Assembly (NCBI RefSeq): GCF_002252525.1
Contig: NZ_NNRM01000022.1
Coordinates: 186,001-250,000, forward strand
DNA: 64,000 bases
Reading direction: 5' to 3'
Source of the DNA: Brucella pseudogrignonensis
Lineage (GTDB): Bacteria > Pseudomonadota > Alphaproteobacteria > Rhizobiales > Rhizobiaceae
The stretch's first letter is position 1, and every line of letters begins with the position of its first letter. Below are positions 31,325 through 39,783 of the stretch, one piece after another. Under the pieces are notes generated by a model. It was given only the letters and a program-made list of their open reading frames with translations. It had not been told where the DNA came from and did not search any database. The translations under genes were made by a program, and so were the position numbers.

Positions 31325-32416
31325 ATGCGCAGTGGCCTTGAAAATATTGTCGTCGCCGAAACCGTTTTGTCGGATGTCGATGGTCTTTCGGGAAAACTCA
31401 TCATTCGTGGGCGATCGCTCGATAATCTTGTTCCTCATACCAGTTTTGAGGATTGTATTGAGCTTCTATGGGATGGCTTGTTTGATGACCTTCCCAAGGG
31501 AGAGGAACTTCAGCGTGCGCTCGGTGAGGCTCGTGCTCAGATTTTTCATCACACCGATGCAATAGACGATGTGTTGCTTGAACTGCCGCCGATAGAAGTC
31601 GTGCGTGCGCTGATGGCCAGAATCCCCGACGGAGATGACCTTACAGCCGCTCTTTATATGGTTGCAGCTCCGGCTGTTTTCACTCCTGCCATTATGCGTA
31701 TGAAACGTGGACGACAGATGCTGTCTCCCGATCCTTCTCTTCCGCATAGCGTCGACTTTCTACGTATGATGAATGTCAGGATGCCGGAGGAAATTGATGT
31801 TCAGGCCCTCAATAGCTACCTCGTATCTGTTTCTGATCACGGTTTGAATGCATCGACCTTCGCTGCCCGTGTGGTTGCTTCGACACAGGCGGGGATGACG
31901 TCATCAATTCTGGCCGCAATCGGCGCTTTGAAAGGCCCACTTCACGGCGGAGCACCTGCTCCTGTGCTTGATATGTTGGACGCGATTGGAAATGCCAAAA
32001 ATGCAGAAGTTTGGCTGGATAGGGCTGTTTCCAAAGGTGAGCGCTTAATGGGTTTTGGTCATCGGATTTACCGCATTCGTGATCCCCGGGCCGACGTAAT
32101 CAAAGCTGCGCTTCATCGCATTATAGAGTGCAAAAACGCTAACAAAGACAGGCTGCATTTGGCTGAAGCGGTGGAAACTGCAGCAATCGCTGTGCTGAAT
32201 AAGCATAAGCCGGAACGAATGCTGTCAACCAATGTCGAATATTATACGGCTTTACTGCTTGAACAGCTTGATATCCCTCGCGCAGCTTTCACCTCCGTAT
32301 TTGCCATGGGGCGAACTTTGGGTTGGGTTGCACACTGCCGTGAACAAATAAAAGAGAACAAACTTATTCGTCCACAGTCGATCTATGTTGGCCCAAAGCT
32401 TGATACGGCCACTTAG
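31325..32416 (+). CDS. Citrate synthase family protein
   Basis: A 363-aa citrate/methylcitrate synthase-fold protein, condensing acetyl-CoA (or propionyl-CoA) with oxaloacetate. The catalytic histidines are visible as His207 in PLHGGAPAP and His246 in GFGHRIYRIRDPRA; the C-terminal GRTLGWVAHCREQ is intact. At the usual Asp position the sequence reads NVEYY (Glu305). It is shorter than the ~430-aa TCA-cycle enzyme of this group, so it is probably a paralogue with a specialised role. A strong terminator follows. Confidence 0.85.
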   Translation: MRSGLENIVVAETVLSDVDGLSGKLIIRGRSLDNLVPHTSFEDCIELLWDGLFDDLPKGEELQRALGEARAQIFHHTDAIDDVLLELPPIEVVRALMARIPDGDDLTAALYMVAAPAVFTPAIMRMKRGRQMLSPDPSLPHSVDFLRMMNVRMPEEIDVQALNSYLVSVSDHGLNASTFAARVVASTQAGMTSSILAAIGALKGPLHGGAPAPVLDMLDAIGNAKNAEVWLDRAVSKGERLMGFGHRIYRIRDPRADVIKAALHRIIECKNANKDRLHLAEAVETAAIAVLNKHKPERMLSTNVEYYTALLLEQLDIPRAAFTSVFAMGRTLGWVAHCREQIKENKLIRPQSIYVGPKLDTAT

Positions 32417-32483
32417 TTTTACTTCGACATATTTGATCTCAGCCTCTGAGATAAACATTCAGATATATTGAAAATTCTATTTG

Positions 32484-32519
32484 AGAGACGCGAAGTTATT
32501 GGCTTTGCGTCTCTTTTTT
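32484..32519 (+). terminator. Terminator of the citrate synthase gene
   Basis: Stem AGAGACGC/GCGTCTCT, with additional AAG/CTT pairing in the loop, followed by T6. Confidence 0.9.
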
Positions 32520-32592
32520 AACCGTCATATGTCTGTGACATGAATCGGGTTTTCTGCGCTCAAATCCGGGTTGCCATCGGAAGGACAACCAA

Positions 32593-33450
32593 ATGAGCGA
32601 TGAACAGACTGAGTCAAAGAAATACCGCACTCTGTTTATTTCTGACGTGCATCTTGGCTCCAAAGCGGCTCAGGCCGAACTTTTGCTGGACTTCCTGCGT
32701 TGCCATGATGCTGAAACGATCTATCTGGTTGGTGATATCGTTGATGGCTGGCGTCTGCGACGCAACTGGCATTGGCCACAGGAACACAACGATGTTGTGC
32801 AGAAACTTCTGCGCAAAAGCCGCAAGGGCGCGACAATCATTTATATTGCCGGCAATCACGATGAGTTCCTGCGCAATTTTCAAGGTACGCATTTTGGCGG
32901 CATCGAAGTGATGAACCGCGCTATTCATGAAGCGGCGGACGGACGTAAATTCCTCGTCATTCACGGCGATCAGTTCGATGTTGTGGTGCGCAATGCCCGT
33001 TTCATCGCCTATCTCGGTGACTGGGCTTACGATACGGCCATCTGGATCAACACGATCATGAGCCGCGTGCGTGCAATGTTTGGTCTGCGTTACTGGTCGT
33101 TTTCGGCTTGGGCTAAATTCCGCGTCAAGAAAGCGGTCAACTTCATCGGCAAGTTTGAAGACGTGGTTTCAGAAGAAGCGCAACGCATCGGCGTCGACGG
33201 TGTTATCTGCGGTCACATCCATCATGCGACCATCGAGAAGATGAACGGCGTTGAATATATCAACACCGGCGATTGGGTAGAAAGCTGCACAGCGGTTGTC
33301 GAGCATTTCGATGGACGTATGGAGTTGCTGGAATGGACTGAGCGTCTGGGCCAGCAACCATCACTCCCTGCCGTGCAAGACGCAAATGCAGGTGGAAGAA
33401 TAATCAGGCTTCCGAGAGCAGCCCGAAAAGCGGTGAATGGCAGCAGATGA
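32593..33450 (+). CDS. Metallophosphoesterase, UDP-2,3-diacylglucosamine diphosphatase family
   Basis: A 285-aa calcineurin-like phosphoesterase. The five metal motifs are present: SDVHLGS, VGDIVDGW, GNHDEFL, IHGDQFD and CGHIHHA. It resembles the LpxH-like family, which hydrolyses UDP-2,3-diacylglucosamine in lipid A synthesis. Many alphaproteobacteria use LpxI for that step, so the substrate may be another lipid or sugar diphosphate. It overlaps the downstream glycosyltransferase by four bases, suggesting a shared glycolipid pathway. Confidence 0.85.
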   Translation: MSDEQTESKKYRTLFISDVHLGSKAAQAELLLDFLRCHDAETIYLVGDIVDGWRLRRNWHWPQEHNDVVQKLLRKSRKGATIIYIAGNHDEFLRNFQGTHFGGIEVMNRAIHEAADGRKFLVIHGDQFDVVVRNARFIAYLGDWAYDTAIWINTIMSRVRAMFGLRYWSFSAWAKFRVKKAVNFIGKFEDVVSEEAQRIGVDGVICGHIHHATIEKMNGVEYINTGDWVESCTAVVEHFDGRMELLEWTERLGQQPSLPAVQDANAGGRIIRLPRAARKAVNGSR

Positions 33451-34508
33451 AGAAACTGGTCATCGTAACAGACGCCTGGCATCCACAAGTAAATGGCGTT
33501 GTGAGAACGCTGGCAAAATGCTGTGAACTGATGACCGAACGTGGCTATGAGGTGATTGTCATCTCTCCACAAGATTACCGTTCGGTACCTTGTCCGACAT
33601 ATCCCGAAATTCGTCTGGCCATGACGACCCCATCAGCCTTCCGCCGACGGCTCGTGAAATTGCAGCCGGACTATGTGCATATAGCCACCGAAGGTCCGCT
33701 GGGCTTCATGGCGCGGCGTGCATGTCTTAAAATGGGTTGGAGCTTTACAACAAGCTTTCACACCCGCTTTCCTGAATATCTTCAGGACAGGTTTCCAATT
33801 CCGCCAAAGTGGACTTATGCGTTCTTGCGCCGCTTTCATAATGCGGCGTCGCATACACTTGTTCCAACCCAATCAATCCTCGACGATTTGCATGGACGTG
33901 GTTTTACAGGGCTGGAGCTTTGGACCCGCGGTGTTGATCGCACGCTTTTTCATCCACGCGACGATGTTAAAAGGGACTTGCCGCAGCCGGTCTTTATCTG
34001 CGTCGGGCGCGTCGCTACAGAAAAGAACCTGCCAGCATTTTTGGAGTTGAAACTACCGGGAACGAAATTGATCGTCGGTGATGGTCCGGCACTCGACGAT
34101 TTGAAAACCCGTTTTCCGGAAACCGTTTTCATTGGCAAGAAAGAGGGCAAAGACCTCGCGCGTGTCTATGCATCGGCGGATGTGTTTGTGTTTCCAAGCA
34201 GAACCGACACGTTTGGCCTCGTTCTGCTGGAAGCCATTTCGTCGGGCCTGCCTGTGGCGGCATTTCCCGTACCGGGATCATCCGATGTTGTGGGCGCAAC
34301 AGGAGCGGGGATTTTGTCCGAAGATTTGCATGAAGCATGCATTGCGGCACTTGAAATGCCAGCCTTTGACCCCGCTGAAGTGCTCAAGCCTTTCACATGG
34401 GAAGCCTGTGCGGACATCTTCGAAAACGTTCTGTCGTCAACGAAGAGTGTCGCACAACCTTTCAGCAGAACCGAGAATCAACCCCAGACAGTCGCCTCTG
34501 GCGGATAA
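33447..34508 (+). CDS. Glycosyltransferase family 4 protein
   Basis: A 353-aa GT-B fold glycosyltransferase. The N-terminal domain begins VIVTDAWHPQVNGVVRTL, typical of GT4 enzymes such as SqdX/PimA-like lipid glycosyltransferases, and the C-terminal domain has CVGRVATEKNLPAFLEL, GDGPALDDL and the nucleotide-sugar motif FPSRTDTFGLVLLEA. Its coupling (ATGA) to the phosphoesterase gene and similarity to lipid-glycosylating enzymes suggest membrane glycolipid synthesis, which is inference. The 3' end overlaps the convergent epimerase gene by 31 bases. Confidence 0.87.
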   Translation: MKKLVIVTDAWHPQVNGVVRTLAKCCELMTERGYEVIVISPQDYRSVPCPTYPEIRLAMTTPSAFRRRLVKLQPDYVHIATEGPLGFMARRACLKMGWSFTTSFHTRFPEYLQDRFPIPPKWTYAFLRRFHNAASHTLVPTQSILDDLHGRGFTGLELWTRGVDRTLFHPRDDVKRDLPQPVFICVGRVATEKNLPAFLELKLPGTKLIVGDGPALDDLKTRFPETVFIGKKEGKDLARVYASADVFVFPSRTDTFGLVLLEAISSGLPVAAFPVPGSSDVVGATGAGILSEDLHEACIAALEMPAFDPAEVLKPFTWEACADIFENVLSSTKSVAQPFSRTENQPQTVASGG

Positions 34509-35458
34509 ACCAGCGCCCCGTCATAGCGCAGTCCCGGATCACGGTCGTGTGCCAATAACAGCGGACCGTCCAGATCAACGACATCGGCTTTCTGTGCAAG
34601 CAAAACGGCAGGCGCCATGCCAAGCGATGTACCAACCATACAGCCAACCATGATTTGCAGTCCGAGCGAAGTAGCCTTGTCGCGCATAATCAAACCTTCG
34701 GTCAGGCCACCAGCCTTATCGAGCTTGATATTCACGGCATCATAGCGCTTGGCGAGATCTTCCAACCCGACAGACGTATGAACGCTTTCATCGGCGCATA
34801 TAATCACCGGGCGTTCGATGCGGCTTAGAATATCATCTTTACCGGCGGGCAGAGGCTGTTCAATCAGAACCACGCCTGCTTTGGCTGCGGCAGCCATATT
34901 TTCTTCGATATTATCTTCAGTCCAGCCTTCATTTGCATCGATAATGATGCGGCTGTTTGGCGCCGCATTGGCAACTGCGTGAATACGCTCGATATCGTTG
35001 TCGCCGCCCATTTTCACTTTGATTAGAGGATAATGCGCGACCTTCGCAGTCGATTCCGCCATTTCTTCGGGTGTTCCAAGCGACACTGTAATGGCGGTTT
35101 CCAGCGCCCGCGTCGGTGCGCCAAGTGTATCGGCGACACTCTTGCCAGAGAGTTTGGCTTCCAGATCCCACATTGCACAATCAACCGCATTGCGGGCTGC
35201 ACCTGCTGGCATGAGCGTCTGAATATCCTGACGTGTGGCACCGCTTTCAATAGCTGAGCGCACGGCTTCAATCTGTTCGCTTACGCTCTCAATTGATTCG
35301 CCATAACGTGCATATGGAACGCATTCGCCGCGCCCCAATAGGCCATTATGCCCGATCTCGCATACGATCACAGCGGCTTCAGTCTTCGAGCCGCGGGAGA
35401 TTGTGAATTTCCCGGCGATGGGATAGCGTTCATGAATGATTTTCAAGCTATTGTGCAT
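34478..35458 (-). CDS. Enolase-superfamily racemase/epimerase (dipeptide epimerase or DgcA type)
   Basis: A 326-aa muconate-lactonising-enzyme-like member of the enolase superfamily. The catalytic KxK is in LIKVKMG, metal ligands lie in IIDANEGW, IEQPLP and CADESV, and the second catalytic Lys is in NIKLDKAGG. These fit L-Ala-D/L-Glu epimerase (murein peptide recycling) or the closely related N-acetyl-D-glutamate racemase DgcA; sequence reading cannot separate them, and no DgcN partner lies nearby. Confidence 0.85.
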   Translation of the reverse strand: MHNSLKIIHERYPIAGKFTISRGSKTEAAVIVCEIGHNGLLGRGECVPYARYGESIESVSEQIEAVRSAIESGATRQDIQTLMPAGAARNAVDCAMWDLEAKLSGKSVADTLGAPTRALETAITVSLGTPEEMAESTAKVAHYPLIKVKMGGDNDIERIHAVANAAPNSRIIIDANEGWTEDNIEENMAAAAKAGVVLIEQPLPAGKDDILSRIERPVIICADESVHTSVGLEDLAKRYDAVNIKLDKAGGLTEGLIMRDKATSLGLQIMVGCMVGTSLGMAPAVLLAQKADVVDLDGPLLLAHDRDPGLRYDGALVYPPEATVWG

Positions 35459-35519
35459 GGATATGCCCTTTAGGACGCAGTATTTCGGTCGTGCAACGAC
35501 TCGTGTATGAGGTTAGGCC

Positions 35520-36695
35520 ATGTTGACCGACACTGCCGACAAAGCAAGTACTGCTGCCAATGTCGCGCCAAAGATTGATTTGGCCGAGCACGATGGCGCG
35601 CGTCTTGTTAGCCTGAGCGGACGCTGGGTTTCCCAAAGCGTCAACTTCGTGGACAAGAAAATGCGCGAGCTTGAAAAAGTTGGCGGTTCGCAGGCAGTCA
35701 TCATAGATGCGACTGACGTGGCAAGCCTCGACACTGCTGGTGCATGGCTCATAGAGCGTCTGCGTCAGAGGCTGAAGTCTCAAAATATCGATGTTCGTCT
35801 TGAGGGTGTTAAGCCCGCCTGGCTTCCGCTTATGGAAGAGGTCGGTAATGCCGTCGAGCGTACACTTGATGTGCCGCAATTCAAAAAGCCATTCGTCATT
35901 ATTCGTATGCTGGAATCGCTGGGCCGAGGCGTCGTCTCGATCTATGACGATTTCAAAATGGCCATGCATATTCTTGGCGCTACCATCCGTGGAGCGCAGC
36001 TGAAAGCTGGTCGCGGCAGTGGTATTCCTATCCCGGCCATTGTCACACAGATGGATCGTATGGGCGTTGGTGCCATTCCGATCATTATACTTATGTCGAC
36101 GATTGTTGGTGCGATTATCGCACAGCAGGGTGCCTTTCAGCTCCGCTATTTCGGCGCTGAAATCTTTGTTGTCGATCTGGTCGGTATTCTTGTACTGCGC
36201 GAACTGGGTGTCTTGTTGACCGCCATCATGATCGCGGGCCGTTCAGGAAGTGCGATTACCGCTGAAATTGGTTCGATGAAAATGCGCGAGGAAACAGACG
36301 CGCTTACGGTTATCGGTCTTAATCCGGTCGGCGTTTTGGTGTTTCCGCGTCTTGTGGCACTCGTCGTCGTTCTGCCGCTGCTGACAATCATCGCCGATCT
36401 TGCGGCTTTGATTGGTGCTGCAGGCGTTGCCTGGTTTTACTCAAATATTTCACCGGAAGCTTTTATCAGCCGTCTGCATGATGCAGTGGCGCTCAATACA
36501 TATTTCGCTGGCCTCATTAAAGCGCCGTTTATGGCAATGATCATTGGCATTCTCGCCTCTGTTGAAGGCATGAAGGTCGGCGGCAGCGCAGAATCGCTTG
36601 GGCGTCGCGTTACTGCTTCTGTGGTCAAAGCGATCTTTGTCGTAATCGTAGTAGATGGCATGTTTGCCATGTTCTATGCCGCTATTGATTTTTAA
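35520..36695 (+). CDS. mlaE: MlaE-family lipid ABC transporter permease with N-terminal STAS domain
   Basis: A 391-aa inner-membrane permease of the Mla/MCE system, which moves phospholipids between the membranes. Residues about 15-110 form a STAS-like domain (VIIDATDVASLDTAGAWL), and residues about 140-391 form the MlaE domain with five to six hydrophobic helices and the conserved LRELGVLLTAIMIAGRSGSA loop. Fused STAS-MlaE proteins are common in alphaproteobacteria, where STAS takes the place of MlaB. First gene of a four-gene operon. Confidence 0.93.
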   Translation: MLTDTADKASTAANVAPKIDLAEHDGARLVSLSGRWVSQSVNFVDKKMRELEKVGGSQAVIIDATDVASLDTAGAWLIERLRQRLKSQNIDVRLEGVKPAWLPLMEEVGNAVERTLDVPQFKKPFVIIRMLESLGRGVVSIYDDFKMAMHILGATIRGAQLKAGRGSGIPIPAIVTQMDRMGVGAIPIIILMSTIVGAIIAQQGAFQLRYFGAEIFVVDLVGILVLRELGVLLTAIMIAGRSGSAITAEIGSMKMREETDALTVIGLNPVGVLVFPRLVALVVVLPLLTIIADLAALIGAAGVAWFYSNISPEAFISRLHDAVALNTYFAGLIKAPFMAMIIGILASVEGMKVGGSAESLGRRVTASVVKAIFVVIVVDGMFAMFYAAIDF

Positions 36696-36809
36696 AAGTG
36701 TGACGATCCGTTGTTTTTATGGGCTATTTCGGACACAGTCAGAGATAAATCAGACTTGAGATTCTCGCTTGCGGTTCAGTCTCAGAGCAAGCTCGGATAA
36801 AGAATAGGT

Positions 36810-37670
36810 ATGGAGAGCAGTATCGATCAGCAGCCACAATCACACGACGAGGAAAGCAATCAGGCGCCCGTGCCGATCATATCGGTGCGTGATGTTACTG
36901 TTTCTTTCGGCGGTCGTGCGCCTGTTCTCGATAAGCTGTCGCTTGATATATACAAGGGCGAGGTGCTTGGCTTCATCGGACCGTCCGGTTCCGGTAAGTC
37001 GGTGCTTATGCGCACAATTCTCGGACTGAATAAAAAGCAGTCTGGAGATATCGAGATATTGGGCAAAAACATCGATCGTCTGGGCGACGTCGAGAAAATG
37101 GCCATCGATATGCGCATGGGTGTTCTGTTCCAGCATGGTGCGCTTTTCTCAGCGTTGAATGTACTGGAAAACATTCAGGTGCCGATGCGTGAATATCTCG
37201 ATCTTTCACCAAAGCTTATGGATGAGCTTGCGCGTTTGAAGATCGATCTGGTGGGACTGAAACCGGATACAGCTGAGAAATTCCCGTCGGAGCTTTCAGG
37301 CGGCATGATCAAGCGCGCAGCTCTAGCCCGCGCACTGGCTCTTGATCCCGATATCGTCTTCCTTGATGAGCCGACTTCGGGTCTTGATCCGATCGGTGCA
37401 GCAGACTTTGACGAGCTGATTGCGAACCTTCGCGATACAATGGGACTGACTGTCTATATGGTCACCCACGACCTCGACAGTCTGTTTGCGATTTGCGATC
37501 GCATTGCAGTTTTGGGCAACAAAAAAGTGTTGGTTAGCGGTTCCATTGAAGACATGCTGACTGTAGACGATCCATGGGTTAAATCCTATTTTCAAGGCAA
37601 GCGCGCGCGCCAGATTGACACTTCGGCGCCAAGCAGACGGCGGCCGGGTAGCCGCTTGCAGACTGGATAA
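36810..37670 (+). CDS. mlaF: MlaF-family ABC transporter ATPase
   Basis: A 286-aa cytoplasmic ATPase of the phospholipid transporter. Walker A is GPSGSGKSV, the signature is LSGGMIKRAALARAL and Walker B is IVFLDEPTSGLDPIG, with the H-loop VTHDLD. LSGGM instead of LSGGQ is characteristic of MlaF. A ~30-residue unstructured N-terminal extension and a basic C-terminal tail flank the domain. It is 114 bp after mlaE and three bases before mlaD. Confidence 0.94.
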   Translation: MESSIDQQPQSHDEESNQAPVPIISVRDVTVSFGGRAPVLDKLSLDIYKGEVLGFIGPSGSGKSVLMRTILGLNKKQSGDIEILGKNIDRLGDVEKMAIDMRMGVLFQHGALFSALNVLENIQVPMREYLDLSPKLMDELARLKIDLVGLKPDTAEKFPSELSGGMIKRAALARALALDPDIVFLDEPTSGLDPIGAADFDELIANLRDTMGLTVYMVTHDLDSLFAICDRIAVLGNKKVLVSGSIEDMLTVDDPWVKSYFQGKRARQIDTSAPSRRRPGSRLQTG

Positions 37671-37673
37671 GGT

Positions 37674-38669
37674 ATGGAAACGAGAGCCAATTACGTACTG
37701 GTAGGAGTGTTCACGCTGATCGTCAGTCTACTGGCGTTCGGTTTCGTGTACTGGATCGCCCGCTTCGGTGAAGCGAGGGATTCTCTTGAGCTTGATGTTC
37801 GTATTCCCGGTTCTGTGACGGGATTGTCGCTCGGTAGCCAGGTTTTGTTCAACGGTATCAAAGTTGGTGATGTTCGGGCGCTTAAACTTGATGAAACTAA
37901 TCCGGAAATGGTGATCGTCAAAACGCGCGTCAATGCGACAACACCGATTACCCGTTCAACTGCAGCGACGCTTGGTTTTCAAGGTTTGACCGGGCAGGCC
38001 TATATCGAGCTGAAGGGCGGGCGTCTCGATGAACCCAATCTTCTGACCGAAGCTGCAAAGGAAGACACGGTTGCGCGTATCGATGCTGATCCTTCCTCAA
38101 TCAACAATCTTCTCGCCACCGCACAGGATATCGCGGCGCGCGCTAATTCTGTAATCGGTCAGCTGGAAGGCTTCGTGAAGGATGCTCGTGGGCCACTTAC
38201 GGATACCATCAACAATACAAAGACTTTTACGGACGCGCTGGCGAAGAATGCCAACATCATTCAAGAGCTGGGCGAGAACACCGGGAATATCAACCAGATT
38301 GTCACTGATGCCAAGGATATGATGGCACGTTTGAACGCGGCTTCAGTGCGCGTTGAAGGTATTTTAGCCAAAACAGATAAGCTTCTGTCTAGCGACGACA
38401 AGGATGGCGTTGTAGCGCAGGCAAAAGCCACGCTTGAATCAATCCGTCAGACCTCAACCAATCTCGACAAGCGTCTCGGACCGATTGCAGACAATCTGCA
38501 GCGTTTCTCAGGCCAAGGTCTGCGCGATGTTCAGTCGGTTGTGGTTGACAGCCGTCGTTCGATCCAGCGAATTGAACAGGCAATTACAGATCTCGAACGC
38601 AATCCGCAGCGTCTGATTTTCGGCGGACAAGGTAACGTACCGCAGTATAACGGGAGGGCGCGTCATTGA
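37674..38669 (+). CDS. mlaD: MlaD-family MCE-domain lipid-transport protein
   Basis: A 331-aa periplasm-facing protein with an N-terminal anchor helix (about residues 6-28) and an MCE domain (about 38-115; VTGLSLGSQVLFNGIKVGDV, LGFQGLTGQAYIEL). The remaining ~200 residues are helical with Asn/Asp-rich heptads, longer than E. coli MlaD (183 aa) but normal for rhizobia. It presents lipids to the MlaEF core. Confidence 0.93.
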   Translation: METRANYVLVGVFTLIVSLLAFGFVYWIARFGEARDSLELDVRIPGSVTGLSLGSQVLFNGIKVGDVRALKLDETNPEMVIVKTRVNATTPITRSTAATLGFQGLTGQAYIELKGGRLDEPNLLTEAAKEDTVARIDADPSSINNLLATAQDIAARANSVIGQLEGFVKDARGPLTDTINNTKTFTDALAKNANIIQELGENTGNINQIVTDAKDMMARLNAASVRVEGILAKTDKLLSSDDKDGVVAQAKATLESIRQTSTNLDKRLGPIADNLQRFSGQGLRDVQSVVVDSRRSIQRIEQAITDLERNPQRLIFGGQGNVPQYNGRARH

Positions 38670-39295
38670 TTTCCAGAATCGGTTCCGTTGATATGAAATC
38701 ACGCCGCTCGCTCATCAAAGCTTCTGCTGTGTCTGCACTCGTTGTGGGCCTTCTTACAGGCTGTGGAACGACAACGCCCCTCGATACTTTCAACCTTTCG
38801 GCACCGCAGCCCAATGTTTCTTCCCCTAGTCGGAAGAGCATTCAGTTGCTGATACCGACTCCTACGGCGTTGAAAGCCCTCGACAGCGAAAATATCGTTA
38901 TCAGTTCTTCACCGGGCTCAATCGAATATCTAAAGGGCGCACAATGGGGCGACCGCCTGACGAATATCGTCCAGTCGCGAATTGTGCAGGCCTATGAAAA
39001 TACGGGTGTCTTTGGTGGTGTAGGTCGTCCTGGCGACGGCTTGGCAATCAATTATCAGATACTCACCGATCTGCGCATGTTCGGCGTTCAGGTCTACGGT
39101 GGACAGCGTGTTGCAGTCGTAGAGCTTGCCGTGAAGCTGATGAATGACAAGAATGGTGAAGTACGCTCAACGCGCGTGTTCCGCTCATCCGTTCCGGTCA
39201 GTGGCGCGACAAACAGCGCCTATGTCAAAGCACTGGACGCTGCGTTTGATCGGACTGTAAGCGAGGTCGTGGGCTGGACGATATCGTCGCTCTAA
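38666..39295 (+). CDS. ABC-type transport auxiliary lipoprotein (PqiC-like)
   Basis: A 209-aa lipoprotein with signal MKSRRSLIKASAVSALVVG and lipobox LLTGC. The rest matches the ABC_trans_aux/PqiC family found at the end of alphaproteobacterial mla operons, an outer-membrane-anchored partner of MCE transporters. The TTG at 38666 overlaps the mlaD stop and has GGGAGGG about nine bases upstream; ATG 38693 is an alternative giving a tighter signal peptide but a weaker ribosome site. Confidence 0.88.
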   Translation: MISRIGSVDMKSRRSLIKASAVSALVVGLLTGCGTTTPLDTFNLSAPQPNVSSPSRKSIQLLIPTPTALKALDSENIVISSSPGSIEYLKGAQWGDRLTNIVQSRIVQAYENTGVFGGVGRPGDGLAINYQILTDLRMFGVQVYGGQRVAVVELAVKLMNDKNGEVRSTRVFRSSVPVSGATNSAYVKALDAAFDRTVSEVVGWTISSL

Positions 39296-39317
39296 TCATT
39301 TCAGAACGCGTCTAAAG

Positions 39318-39367
39318 TCAAAGCATAATCCTATCGGGGTGAAACGAGGATCTATAAGATTATGCTT
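39318..39367 (+). repeat. Palindromic REP-like element
   Basis: Arms AAGCATAATC and GATTATGCTT pair perfectly with additional TAT/ATA pairing inside and a GC-rich centre. This resembles the AAGCATGATC-type palindromes scattered through rhizobial and Brucella genomes. Confidence 0.6.
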
Positions 39368-39423
39368 CAAATAAAAAGGCTTAGGGCGTCGATCTAATCA
39401 AATCAAATCGAAACACACTCCAA

Positions 39424-39455
39424 AGCAGGTCGGATAATCTCCGGCCTGCTTTTTT
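39424..39455 (+). terminator. Terminator of the mla operon
   Basis: Stem AGCAGGTCGGA with TCCGGCCTGCT (one internal mismatch) followed by T6, about 130 bases after the last gene of the operon. Confidence 0.85.
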
Positions 39456-39472
39456 CGTGCCAGCCTAAAGCA

Positions 39473-39510
39473 TGTTGCAGCTAAATGGATTCATTTAGCG
39501 TTCGCGAACA
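39473..39510 (+). repeat. Palindromic element (nested inverted repeat)
   Basis: The inner hairpin GCTAAATG-GATT-CATTTAGC is perfect, nested in CATGTT/AACATG outer arms. It is different in sequence from the elements at 4045 and 39318 but is likewise intergenic. Confidence 0.6.
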
Positions 39511-39735
39511 TGCGACAACTAACAGAATCGGGAGCGAGCACCATGGGTGCGATTAAGCGTGACACGCTCTAGTGCATGACGCGGAAACGTCGGAGCCGGA
39601 TTTGCGTGTAATCAGTCCAATGGACTGGTTATTCACCCCGAGACCGCTCCACCTTAAACTCGTTTCACTCTGTTGCTCGGTTTCGATAATTTGCGACTTG
39701 CAACTTCGATAATCCGTCTTCATTCCATAACAAAA

Positions 39736-39757
39736 AACGCGGCCCGAGAGCCGCGTT
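39736..39757 (-). terminator. Terminator of the giant coiled-coil gene
   Basis: Stem AACGCGGC/GCCGCGTT with a six-base loop, followed on the minus strand by TTTTG, and by TTTTTCTTT on the plus strand, so it is probably bidirectional. Confidence 0.88.
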
Positions 39758-39783
39758 TTTCTTTCATTCGATATGGTCCGCGA

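Larger units (their letters stand above)
39296..39783. other. Repeat-rich convergent intergenic region
   Basis: About 490 bp between two converging transcription units. It contains two palindromic repeats, the mla terminator and the terminator of the giant coiled-coil gene. I see no protein-coding signal in the remainder (39511-39730). Confidence 0.6.
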
